Shown one piece after another: positions 27,711-35,561 of a stretch of 64,000 bases of DNA; the stretch's first letter is position 1, and each line of letters starts with the position of its first letter. The notes beneath the pieces are model-generated. The model was not told the origin of the DNA. It did no database searches and worked only from the letters and a program-made list of their open reading frames with translations. The DNA comes from Crassaminicella profunda (GTDB lineage Bacteria; Bacillota; Clostridia; Peptostreptococcales; Thermotaleaceae), in NCBI RefSeq assembly GCF_019884785.1, contig NZ_CP082326.1, positions 3,031,355 through 3,095,354 on the forward strand, given 5' to 3'. The position numbers and the translations under genes are program-made.

Positions 27711-28222
27711 AAAATCCCTCCTTTCCTATTAAGTTTTTTAAAACAAAAATCTTCGATCTCCTCCTTTCCTTTTTATTAAAATTTAATTTTTCACCTAACA
27801 CTCTCTTAATCCAATAAACACTAAATATTTTCACCTCCTTCGATTTGTTATAATTATATAATATCAATCTCAACAATCTCTAAACAAATCCTGTCTATTT
27901 CTTTTATCTTTGAATAATGAAATTTTATAACTTTTGACAAAAAAAAATAGACATCCCTCACATTCTCGTGCAATATATTTTTTCAATAAAATAAACCACA
28001 AGAAATATTCACTAACATCTTATACAAATCACTATGTCAAATATTTTATTAAGTTATACAAAATATCATTCAGAGGTAGCATATTAGTTATTCACAAAAA
28101 TAGGATTCCTAAACTTTACAACAAAAAATTTATATCAAGATTAATACATAGAAGGTATATGAAAAAATATATTCAAATACTTAAATTTATTGATTAGAAC
28201 TTATAAAAAACCATTGAAATCT
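27711..28222. other. AT-rich leader and spacer upstream of the giant adhesin
   Basis: No convincing gene is seen. Three Shine-Dalgarno-like AGGAGG tracts occur on the minus strand (near 27719, 27762 and 27836), only the first serving the adhesin start at 27710. A promoter-like element lies at 27855-27904. Short frames on either strand have no good start signals and atypical Lys/Tyr/Ile-rich composition. Confidence 0.45.
27855..27904 (-). promoter_or_regulatory. Promoter-like element with tandem TTGTTNAGA boxes, copy A (adhesin)
   Basis: On the minus strand this 50-bp element contains TTGTTTAGA (27879-27887) and TTGTTGAGA (27868-27876), spaced one helical turn apart (11 bp), followed by TATTATATAAT. 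About 39 of 50 positions match a second copy at 28831-28880. It lies about 145 bp upstream of the adhesin start. Confidence 0.45.
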
Positions 28223-28399
28223 TTATTTGTAAAATATTTTGTTCCAAAAATATTTTTTCTTTTTTTCTTCTCTTATAATGGATATATAATTCATTAGTTT
28301 TTGATTTTCTGACTGCATCTGCTTTTTTTGTTTTTCAATAAATTTGTCATTACAACTTTCAAGGTTTTGCTCTAATATTTTGTCATATTTTTGATCCAT
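28223..28399 (-). CDS. Small charged hypothetical protein (58 aa)
   Basis: The 58-residue, Lys/Glu/Gln-rich, probably helical protein begins MDQKYDKILEQN. I set the start at 28399 because AAAGGAG (28405-28411) lies immediately upstream with good spacing; an extension beginning at 28423 would precede this site. No family is recognised. It sits alone between AT-rich spacers, in the same orientation as the adhesin, and a TATAAT lies about 35 bp upstream. Confidence 0.5.
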   Translation of the reverse strand: MDQKYDKILEQNLESCNDKFIEKQKKQMQSENQKLMNYISIIREEKKKKYFWNKIFYK

Positions 28400-28511
28400 T
28401 ACGCCTTCTCCTTTCAAAGTCATAGTACCTATTTATTATATAGCAGCACCAGCAGTACTCTCTTTAACTAGTATATTGGTTTACACTCTAACCAGCTTCT
28501 GACGATTTACG

Positions 28512-28721
28512 TTAATTATAGTACTTAGCTTGTTTTATATCTTTTATTTTGGGATAAGTAATTGATAGATGTTTTAAAAACATTAGTAACTCTGTTGATT
28601 TCCCTATAAAACATATTCTATTTGGTTTTGTAAATTTCAACATACTTAACATCCCCTTCATGATATGTCTTTTAAATTTTTCTTCATTATTATCATATAG
28701 GACTTTATACCTATTTTTCAT
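28512..28721 (-). CDS. Possible small hypothetical protein (69 aa)
   Basis: The 69-residue frame encodes a basic protein with a mixed helical composition (MKNRYKVLYDNNEEKF at the start). It looks protein-like, but there is no recognisable ribosome binding site before the ATG, and a TATAAT overlaps the start region. Copy B of the tandem-box promoter-like element lies about 110 bp upstream. No family is recognised, so it could be spurious. Confidence 0.3.
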   Translation of the reverse strand: MKNRYKVLYDNNEEKFKRHIMKGMLSMLKFTKPNRICFIGKSTELLMFLKHLSITYPKIKDIKQAKYYN

Positions 28722-29029
28722 ATTATATCATATTTTTCATATTTTTAGCAAAGTTTCGACAGGGTTTTAATACAAATTATTTCTTAAATAGTGTAGTCTA
28801 GTCAAAATTTTTAAATTTAAGTTATTATATTATATAATATGGTTCTCAACAATTTCTGAACAAATTGTTTTTATTCTTTTTTCTACAAAAATTTAAGACT
28901 ACCAATATTCATTAGCAGTCTTTTCTACTATTTATTTTTAAAATTTTTCATCCATAAGCTATCTTGTATTCTTTTATAAAAATATACATATCACAATTAA
29001 TCTTTTCTACATTTAGTTTCTATCTTTCA
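28722..29029. other. AT-rich intergenic region
   Basis: It holds copy B of the tandem-box element (28831-28880) and a hairpin with arms AAGACT/AGTCTT (about 28894-28922) that may terminate the 60-residue gene downstream on the map. Nothing else is seen. Confidence 0.4.
28831..28880 (-). promoter_or_regulatory. Promoter-like element with tandem TTGTTNAGA boxes, copy B
   Basis: On the minus strand, TTGTTCAGA (28855-28863) and TTGTTGAGA (28844-28852) again lie 11 bp apart, followed by the same TATTATATA block as copy A. The conserved spacing and boxes suggest a shared transcription factor. Confidence 0.4.
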
Positions 29030-29212
29030 TCAATCTTTATCTTTTAATAAAGCTTCCTTGATAGCTTTTGCAATTACTTCTTCTGATACTTTTGAAAATT
29101 TATTTCCCTTTTTCTTATATTCTATTTCAGGAATTGTATCTTCTTTTTTATCTCCTATTTCTTTTTCATTTAAATTATTTTTTTTCTTCTTTCCAAATAA
29201 AAAATCAAACAT
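29030..29212 (-). CDS. Small Lys-rich hypothetical protein (60 aa)
   Basis: The 60-residue protein has an N-terminus MFDFLFGKKKKNN, then an acidic/basic middle and a helical C-terminus ending IAKAIKEALLKDKD. The ATG is preceded by AAAAGGAG at good spacing, which supports a real gene. The aromatic N-terminus followed by a Lys cluster resembles small membrane-associating proteins, but no family is recognised. Confidence 0.55.
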   Translation of the reverse strand: MFDFLFGKKKKNNLNEKEIGDKKEDTIPEIEYKKKGNKFSKVSEEVIAKAIKEALLKDKD

Positions 29213-29427
29213 GATTTATTCTCCTTTTCTCATATTATAAATATATTTTATCAACGGTCCATCCTAGTTTACAAGTTTTTCAAAAAAAATTCCATCCAAA
29301 ATACTACTTACTGCGCTCAAATAATTTTAGCACAATTTTCCAACAATAATTATACCCTAAACCTTCCTGTGATCTCGTATTCTATAAAGAAAAAAATGCA
29401 AATACTGAATAGATACGGAGGGATTTT

Positions 29428-29598
29428 ATGTACCTATTAGTTTTTCAAGGCAATCTAAATTTGATAAAAAGTTTTATTCATAAACTTAATCGGGAAGATG
29501 TCCCTATAACCATGCAAAAGATTTTATTAAAAGCTTACGCAGACGACCTACGCATTCGTTTAACAGACAATATGATTGGTGAGTTATTATTACATTAA
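29428..29598 (+). CDS. Small hypothetical protein (56 aa) with strong terminator
   Basis: The 56-residue frame starts MYLLVFQGNL and ends DNMIGELLLH. A strong ribosome binding site (GGAGGGA) precedes the ATG, and a perfect terminator overlaps the stop codon, so this isolated plus-strand frame is probably expressed. Its GC content is slightly higher than the flanks. No family is recognised. A role cannot be assigned. Confidence 0.55.
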   Translation: MYLLVFQGNLNLIKSFIHKLNREDVPITMQKILLKAYADDLRIRLTDNMIGELLLH

Positions 29599-29643
29599 AG
29601 AGGTAGTTATGCAGCTAATTTTAGCTGTTATAACTACCTCTTT
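29597..29643. terminator. Very stable hairpin terminator after the 56-aa gene
   Basis: A 14-bp perfect outer stem (29597-29610 with 29630-29643) plus a 7-bp inner stem (CAGCTAA/TTAGCTG) is flanked by A and T runs. Confidence 0.85.
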
Positions 29644-29796
29644 CTTCTCTAAACTCTATGTCCAAAGAATCTCACTAATATTACTACAATATATCTCCTT
29701 CAGTATTTTCAATGATGTCATATTTCTTAAATTACAAACTTAGCTACAGCTTTCATAAAATCGTCAATATGCCCTAATAACTTACCCTATTACATT

Positions 29797-30540
29797 TTAA
29801 AAATCTTTATTATCTTTAAAATCAATAAGTTTACTATCTGTTGTATGATAAATCTTACTATGCTGATCTACGATTAAAAATTTATTTTCCTGCCATTCTC
29901 CATTGACCATCTTTTTTATTAAGTCACAATTATTTTTTCTTTCTTCATAATCCCAATTTCTTTCCTCTGCTAATTCTTTAACCTCTTTGGAAAAATCCTT
30001 ATGCTTTAATTCACTTGAAATATACAAAGCTTTATTGTATCGACTTTTCCATTCATCTGCCATTTGAATTAGATACTTAGCATTTTCCTCTCCATATTTT
30101 TCTACATATTCCTCATAACTGTTATTCATTCCAATACTTTCTAGCTCTTTTCTTTCTTTTTTCAACCCATTTCTATCAATCCATGATTCAATATAATACA
30201 TGGTACCTGTATTTTCCTTAAAATATTTTTCATAAGTTTCTTTTGAACCCATAAATAATGTAATACAATCATGAGCTCTAGGGGCAACAATAGGAATACT
30301 TCTACTTTCTAAATCTTCTAATACATTCCCACATAGTCCAAATCCAAGTAAAATATAATCATATTGATCTTTCACTTTTTCTAATTCATCAATTTTTTGC
30401 TGAAGAATCTTATGCATATCTTTAGGATATTCATGATAATCTGAACTCATCAATTCTATATCTACTACATGTTCAGATAAAGCTGCCCAATAGTAAAATT
30501 CACGTGATAGTACATCACAAATAAATGCTTTTAATCTTAT
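29797..30540 (-). CDS. DUF1638 family protein, apparent AUA start
   Basis: The sequence contains the DUF1638 hallmarks LGFGLCGN near residue 70 and PRAHDCITLFMGSKE near residue 95. An ATG at 30450 or TTG at 30453 lies internal to the family: continuing upstream in frame gives a typical DUF1638 N-terminus (RLKAFICDVLSREFYYWA) with no stop. The first codon six bases after GGAGGG is ATA (30538-30540), and no ATG, GTG or TTG is available at that point. Full length is then about 247 residues. DUF1638 proteins often accompany corrinoid methyltransferases; the biochemical role is unknown. The gene lies 16 nt after the RamA-like gene. Confidence 0.8.
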   Translation of the reverse strand: MRLKAFICDVLSREFYYWAALSEHVVDIELMSSDYHEYPKDMHKILQQKIDELEKVKDQYDYILLGFGLCGNVLEDLESRSIPIVAPRAHDCITLFMGSKETYEKYFKENTGTMYYIESWIDRNGLKKERKELESIGMNNSYEEYVEKYGEENAKYLIQMADEWKSRYNKALYISSELKHKDFSKEVKELAEERNWDYEERKNNCDLIKKMVNGEWQENKFLIVDQHSKIYHTTDSKLIDFKDNKDF

Positions 30541-30556
30541 ATCTATCCCTCCATTT

Positions 30557-32374
30557 CTATTTTAAATACATTCCTTCTAAAAATTCATCTTGGAAATCTG
30601 GATGATTTGAGATTTCAATATGCTTAGTTGTTGAAGAATAAACTTCTGCTTGCTCTTGAATAACAGTTTGATTACAAAGTGCCGTGATAGCCCCTTCTCC
30701 AGCTGCATTTCCTATAGAAATAATTTTATCCATAGACACATTTGGAAATACCCCTATCCTACGTGCACTTTCTTTATTAATAAAGTTTCCAAAAGTTCCA
30801 GCTAACAATATCTTATCAATATCATTTATTTTTACTTTCGCAACTTTAAGTAATATATTTATCCCTCCTCGAATAGCTCCTTTGGCAAGTTGAATTTCTC
30901 GAATATCCTTTTGAGTAATAGCTATATAACCATCTTTTTGGGTCTCATTTTCATAGGCTATGATTACTTCCTTTTGGCTACCATTTTTTATAATTCTTCT
31001 AGCCAATTTTTCATTTTCCAAATCTTCTGTATCTACAATTTTTCCATCTTCTCTAATAATTCCTACTCGTAATAATTCACTCACAATATCAATTAAACCT
31101 GATCCACATATGCCCTTAGCAGGTTTCTGATCAATGGTTGTATAATACAAATCATCTGTAATTTCAACTTGATTGATTGCTCCAGAAAATGCCTGCATGC
31201 CATATTTTATCTTTGCACCTTCGAAAGCTGGTCCTGCTGCCGTTGAACAAGCATAATTTCCTTTTGGGGTTGAAAGAACAATCTCTCCATTTGTTCCTAA
31301 ATCTATCAATAGCTTTATATCCTTGTTATTTATTAAATTTGCTGCAATCATAGCGCCCACTGTATCTGCTCCAACGAATCCTGCTATTCCTGGTAAAAAT
31401 ACAACCTTTCCTTTTGTGTTTATATTTTTTATACCTATTTGTTCTGCATCCTCTATAATTATTTCTTTTGTTACAGCATTAAAGGGTACTCTAGATAGAC
31501 TACTTGCATCTAGCCCTAAAAATAAATGGGTCATAGTCGTATTGGCTACTAACACACACTCATATATATGCCTTTTTTCTATTTTTGTCTTTTCCATCAC
31601 TTTATGAATTAACTCATCAATTCCATGAATGATTCTTTTATTCAATATCTCTAATCCATCTTTATTTTCTAAAGTATAATTGATTCTTGATATTACATCT
31701 GCACCATATCCAACTTGAGGATTTTGCATAGAACTTACCTCTATAGATACCCCTTTTACTAAATCTATCAAATAACATACAACTGTCGTTGTCCCAATAT
31801 CAATAGCTATACCATATATTTGATCACGGGTATCCTCATATTCTATATCAATCAATTCATCCTTATATAAAGTAAATGTAGTATCTTTTGTATAATCTAT
31901 ATGATGGGATAAATACCTCATTATTTTTAGTCCTATATGGACATTTCCTAATTTTTTCTTTATTGCATCTGCCATTGTATATCCATTTTCAAAAGTTGGA
32001 GAATCTAATTGAACTACTTTTTTTACAATATGATTATCTATTGCATATATTCTTTTTGCCCCTAATTTTCCTTTTGATTCATTCGTAAATTGCTCCTCTA
32101 ATATTTCAGCCTCTGCTTGTCCATATAAATATGTTTTACAAGCAAGCCTGATTCCTTTGTAAATCTCTTCCTTCGTCAATATTTTTCTTTCCTCTTTTGT
32201 AATAGGACTGATTTGTCCTTTTATTTTTATCTTACACTTTCCACAGTCACCTTTCCCTCCACAAGGAGCATACACAAGTATACCTTCCTTATTCAAAGCT
32301 TCTAGTACAGTTTCTTCACTATTGATATATACAGCTTTTTTACAATCTTTCAAATCTACAATCATTTTATTCAA
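30557..32374 (-). CDS. ASKHA/ferredoxin corrinoid-activation protein (RamA/DUF4445-like)
   Basis: The 605-residue protein has an N-terminal [2Fe-2S] ferredoxin domain (Cys38, Cys44, Cys47, Cys79). It is followed by a DUF4445/ASKHA ATPase-like region with GIAIDIGTTTVVCYLIDL near residue 207 and LLIDLGTNGEI near residue 350. This is the architecture of reductive activators that return Co(II) corrinoids to Co(I) using ATP. It should reactivate the corrinoid protein encoded 3 kb away. The start is a TTG at 32374, eight bases after GGGGGAG; an ATG three codons later is too far from that site. Confidence 0.9.
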   Translation of the reverse strand: MNKMIVDLKDCKKAVYINSEETVLEALNKEGILVYAPCGGKGDCGKCKIKIKGQISPITKEERKILTKEEIYKGIRLACKTYLYGQAEAEILEEQFTNESKGKLGAKRIYAIDNHIVKKVVQLDSPTFENGYTMADAIKKKLGNVHIGLKIMRYLSHHIDYTKDTTFTLYKDELIDIEYEDTRDQIYGIAIDIGTTTVVCYLIDLVKGVSIEVSSMQNPQVGYGADVISRINYTLENKDGLEILNKRIIHGIDELIHKVMEKTKIEKRHIYECVLVANTTMTHLFLGLDASSLSRVPFNAVTKEIIIEDAEQIGIKNINTKGKVVFLPGIAGFVGADTVGAMIAANLINNKDIKLLIDLGTNGEIVLSTPKGNYACSTAAGPAFEGAKIKYGMQAFSGAINQVEITDDLYYTTIDQKPAKGICGSGLIDIVSELLRVGIIREDGKIVDTEDLENEKLARRIIKNGSQKEVIIAYENETQKDGYIAITQKDIREIQLAKGAIRGGINILLKVAKVKINDIDKILLAGTFGNFINKESARRIGVFPNVSMDKIISIGNAAGEGAITALCNQTVIQEQAEVYSSTTKHIEISNHPDFQDEFLEGMYLK

Positions 32375-32434
32375 AATAGTTCTCCCCCTAACTTCCTTTA
32401 ATAATTAGACATATCATGGCTACAATTATTAAAA

Positions 32435-33352
32435 TTATATAATCTCTATTTTTATTCCAAACTTTTCAAACCAGCTTGCTTTTATTTTCTTTTTTATCAC
32501 ATCTTTATTAGGTCCTAATACTACAAGGAAATTCTCATTCCTCTCCCCATCTATTTTTTTTATATAAATTTGATCTTGAACGGCTTCAATAAAATACCAA
32601 ATATCTTTGATTTTACAAAACCCCTTTACACGATATACCTCTTTTGTCCATTCCTTTAACCAATCCTTTAATTCATCTAGATCAACAGTTTCAAACTTTA
32701 AAATATATTTACTAATTTCTAATGTCTTTTTAATTAAAATCCCTTTCATATCAGGTTTATGCCACTGTAATTTATAGATATTATCAAAATCATCAACTTT
32801 TGAATAAGATGTTTTGATAATATCTGCATGATGATTTAATTCTTTTATCGTTTTTTCTATCTCTTCAATTTCTTCAGTTTTAGCCATATCCACTTTATTG
32901 ATAACGATAAGGTCCGCTCCTTGTACTTGATTCTTGATTGCAACAGCAGTCTCATAGACTTTATAAAAGTTTTTACTGTCCACTACACAAATTGAACCAC
33001 TATAGTGAAACGCTTGTGGCGCTAACTTTTCAAGGATATTCATAATTTTGGGCATTCCAAAGGGATCTGCCAACCCTGAACTTTCTACAATGATATATTC
33101 AACATCTAATTCTCTAGCCTTTATTAAAGCATCTATAAACATATCTGATCTACATACACAAAAGATCGATCCATTATTGATCTCCTCTATAACCATGCCT
33201 TCTTTTTCTAGTAGAGTTCCATCTACCCCTTCTTTTCCAAATTCGTTGACAATAATAGCTGTTTTATTATTTTGAAATCCTTTAATAAGATTTTTCATCA
33301 AGGTTGTCTTACCTGCTCCTAAAAAACCAGTAATTAAATAAATATCAATCAT
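32435..33352 (-). CDS. CobW/G3E-family GTPase
   Basis: The protein is 305 residues from ATG 33352, which has AAAGGAGG eight bases upstream; an upstream in-frame ATG precedes this site. The P-loop GFLGAGKTT is at residues 9-17, SIFCVCRSD near 65, ESSGLADP near 90 and NKVD near 155. The usual metal-binding CxCC of COG0523 proteins is represented only by FCVCR. Such GTPases act as metallochaperones or cofactor-insertion factors. Between a terminator and the RamA-like gene, a role in loading a metal or corrinoid is plausible by context. Confidence 0.88.
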   Translation of the reverse strand: MIDIYLITGFLGAGKTTLMKNLIKGFQNNKTAIIVNEFGKEGVDGTLLEKEGMVIEEINNGSIFCVCRSDMFIDALIKARELDVEYIIVESSGLADPFGMPKIMNILEKLAPQAFHYSGSICVVDSKNFYKVYETAVAIKNQVQGADLIVINKVDMAKTEEIEEIEKTIKELNHHADIIKTSYSKVDDFDNIYKLQWHKPDMKGILIKKTLEISKYILKFETVDLDELKDWLKEWTKEVYRVKGFCKIKDIWYFIEAVQDQIYIKKIDGERNENFLVVLGPNKDVIKKKIKASWFEKFGIKIEII

Positions 33353-33456
33353 CTTAACGCCTCCTTTTAATCCCTTATATCTATCCATTGCGTCAAATTT
33401 AAAATTTTTATCCTCTATGATTAAAATTTACGCCTATGCTTCTAAATATATAGTTG

Positions 33457-33487
33457 AAAAGGATTCTGGTTATCAGAATCCTTTTTT
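33457..33487. terminator. Terminator after the UroD-thioredoxin gene
   Basis: The 12-bp perfect stem AAAAGGATTCTG/CAGAATCCTTTT splits the corrinoid locus into an upstream methyltransferase unit and a downstream activation unit. Confidence 0.85.
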
Positions 33488-33498
33488 CAAAATCTAGG

Positions 33499-34863
33499 CT
33501 ATGCAAGTTCTTTTTTTGCTTCTTCGATTTTTGCAAAAAGCTCTTGACGACTTGGAATAATTGATTTATATTCTACTTTTCCATTAATATATATACTTGG
33601 TAGATTTGTAACCCCCATAGCTTTACAACGTGCAATACTTTCTTTTTCTGTATATTTATATTCAATTACATCAATAGCATCTCCAAAATATTCTTTTGCA
33701 TCCATTGCAGCTCCTAACATATAAGTACAAGCTGCACAAGCAACAGAATCTAATGTAAATACTTCAATAAAAGGTTTTTTAAGATTCTTATAATCAGGTA
33801 TTTCAATTTCTATATCTTGCTCTACTGCTGTATAATTCTTTAATATTTCTCTAATTTCTTCCGTTTGACGAACAGCTTGCTGTACAGCAATTGTATTTTC
33901 AATAGGTAAATCATATGGCATATCACACCCTGGTGCTATAATCAATCGCTCATGAGTTAGCTGATCTAAAAGATCTACAACATATTTCATATTATCTTGT
34001 TGAGTTCCGTGAAGCATAACTGTTGTCAATGGAATATTTCCACCAATTACAACATCATATTGATCCGTAACTTCCTTAGCTACTACCATGTCCACATTTT
34101 CATCTACTGAAATAGAATCTGGATTTGTTTTACACATAGGTTCAATATTTTTTGTGGCATCACCACATACAAAGAATGAAGATAATGCCCCATTCTCACG
34201 GATAAAATCAAAAACAACTTTAAATGGTTCATGTAATAATTTTTTAAAATGTCTTGGAGAGATTTGAGATACTAATGGATCAACTACAGCAATCACATCC
34301 ATGCCAGCCTCTATAAAATATTTGCTCATAGCATTTGCAACTTCTGTTGTATAGGCTAATAATTTTTTAGTGTATTCTGGATCTTCAATCATATCCATGA
34401 AAATATTTACCCCTCTTAAGTGAGAAGCCAATGTAAAAGGTCCAGTAATCAATCCATAAAGAGCTGTATCTTCCCCAATTTTTTCTCTTATTTCTCTCAT
34501 AGCTTCCAAAATCATAGGGATTCTTCCATCATTTTCAGAAGGCACCATACAAGTACAAGGTATATCCTTTGTCTCCGCTAAAGGATGAGTTCTTACAGAA
34601 GGAGGATTATTCTCAGCCCATAATAAATCGCACCCTAAAACTTCTGCTTCCATTTGTAAATCAAAGACTACTGGCATGCCATCAGGTTGATATAATTTCT
34701 TTACTTCTAATAATGCCTCCACCAATTTATCTTTATCTTGTAATATTTCCTTTGCCGTATATCCTTTAAGTTTTCCTGCATGAACACCTGCAAATGGAAC
34801 CCATGGTACTTTATCTACTTTTTCTTTTTTTAATAATTTTATAATTCTCTCTTTTCCTGTCAT
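33499..34863 (-). CDS. UroD-family methyltransferase fused to a C-terminal thioredoxin-like domain
   Basis: The protein is 454 residues from ATG 34863 (GAGGAGG five bases upstream). Residues 1-340 resemble corrinoid:coenzyme methyltransferases of the UroD superfamily. Cysteines in FFVCGDA and APGCDMP are possible Zn ligands, but the usual His before the first Cys is absent. Residues about 365-454 form a thioredoxin/glutaredoxin-like fold with Cys376-Ala-Ala-Cys379 and a cis-Pro-type NLPSIYINGK. The fusion is unusual and suggests redox control of the Zn/thiolate site or redox chemistry in the reaction. The gene follows the corrinoid protein by about 50 nt. Substrate unknown. Confidence 0.85.
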   Translation of the reverse strand: MTGKERIIKLLKKEKVDKVPWVPFAGVHAGKLKGYTAKEILQDKDKLVEALLEVKKLYQPDGMPVVFDLQMEAEVLGCDLLWAENNPPSVRTHPLAETKDIPCTCMVPSENDGRIPMILEAMREIREKIGEDTALYGLITGPFTLASHLRGVNIFMDMIEDPEYTKKLLAYTTEVANAMSKYFIEAGMDVIAVVDPLVSQISPRHFKKLLHEPFKVVFDFIRENGALSSFFVCGDATKNIEPMCKTNPDSISVDENVDMVVAKEVTDQYDVVIGGNIPLTTVMLHGTQQDNMKYVVDLLDQLTHERLIIAPGCDMPYDLPIENTIAVQQAVRQTEEIREILKNYTAVEQDIEIEIPDYKNLKKPFIEVFTLDSVACAACTYMLGAAMDAKEYFGDAIDVIEYKYTEKESIARCKAMGVTNLPSIYINGKVEYKSIIPSRQELFAKIEEAKKELA

Positions 34864-34913
34864 AGAGGCCTCCTCTTTCATAACTATTTTTATCTACATT
34901 CCTTTATTATTAT

Positions 34914-35549
34914 TTAAGCAATTAAAACTTCCTTTGCAGCTTCTGCTGCAGTAGCTGCATCAGGAGTATATATGTTTGCTCCTATTTTTTTTGCAAAATC
35001 ATCCGTTACAGGAGCGCCTCCAATCATAACGATATACTGATCTCTAATCCCTCTATTTTCAAGTTCCTTTATAAGTGCTTCCATATTTAACATGGTTGTG
35101 GTTAATAATGCAGACATACAAATAATATTTGCTCCCACTGCTTCTGCTTCATCCACAAACTTTTCTACAGATACATCTACCCCTAAATCAATTACCTCTA
35201 GACCTGCTCCTTTCAACATCATTCCCACAATATTTTTACCAATGTCATGCAAATCTCCTTTCACCGTACCAATAACAACCTTTCCTAAGGATACATTTCC
35301 TATCTTTACAAGAACAGGTTCTAATATGCTCATTCCTGCGTTCATAGCTCTTGCTGCAATCATTACCTCTGGTACAAATATTTCATTTTCTTTAAAGAGT
35401 TTTCCTATCACTTCCATCCCTTTAAGAAGACCTTCTTCTAGTATTATTTTCGGGTCCAACCCTTCATCTAATGCTTGCTGTACTAGTTCTTTTACTTTAG
35501 GAGCCATTCCATCCTCTAAATATTCAGCTATTTGTTTTAAAATCATCAT
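34914..35549 (-). CDS. Corrinoid (B12-binding) methyl carrier protein
   Basis: The 211-residue protein has an N-terminal four-helix MeCbl-binding domain (about 1-85) and a Rossmann-type B12-binding domain. The cobalt-ligating His101 lies in GDLHDIGKNIVG, followed by the SALLTTT loop near residue 145 and GGAPV near residue 185. It belongs to the MtbC/MtgC/MtmC family, small proteins that carry a methyl group on cobalamin between two methyltransferases. It sits between the two UroD-like genes, 12 nt after the upstream one. An AAAAGGAGG site precedes the ATG. Confidence 0.94.
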   Translation of the reverse strand: MMILKQIAEYLEDGMAPKVKELVQQALDEGLDPKIILEEGLLKGMEVIGKLFKENEIFVPEVMIAARAMNAGMSILEPVLVKIGNVSLGKVVIGTVKGDLHDIGKNIVGMMLKGAGLEVIDLGVDVSVEKFVDEAEAVGANIICMSALLTTTMLNMEALIKELENRGIRDQYIVMIGGAPVTDDFAKKIGANIYTPDAATAAEAAKEVLIA

Positions 35550-35561
35550 TGATTCCTCCTT

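Noticed and set aside
27694-27876. 60-residue minus-strand frame directly upstream of and overlapping the adhesin start
   Set aside because: It spans three ribosome-binding-like tracts and low-complexity leader. It has no well-placed start, and its end overlaps the adhesin start in another frame. A leader peptide is possible but unsupported.
27934-28197. 87-residue plus-strand frame
   Set aside because: It has no ribosome binding site, an unusual Lys/Tyr/Ile/His-rich composition and a TTG start. It is probably chance in AT-rich DNA.
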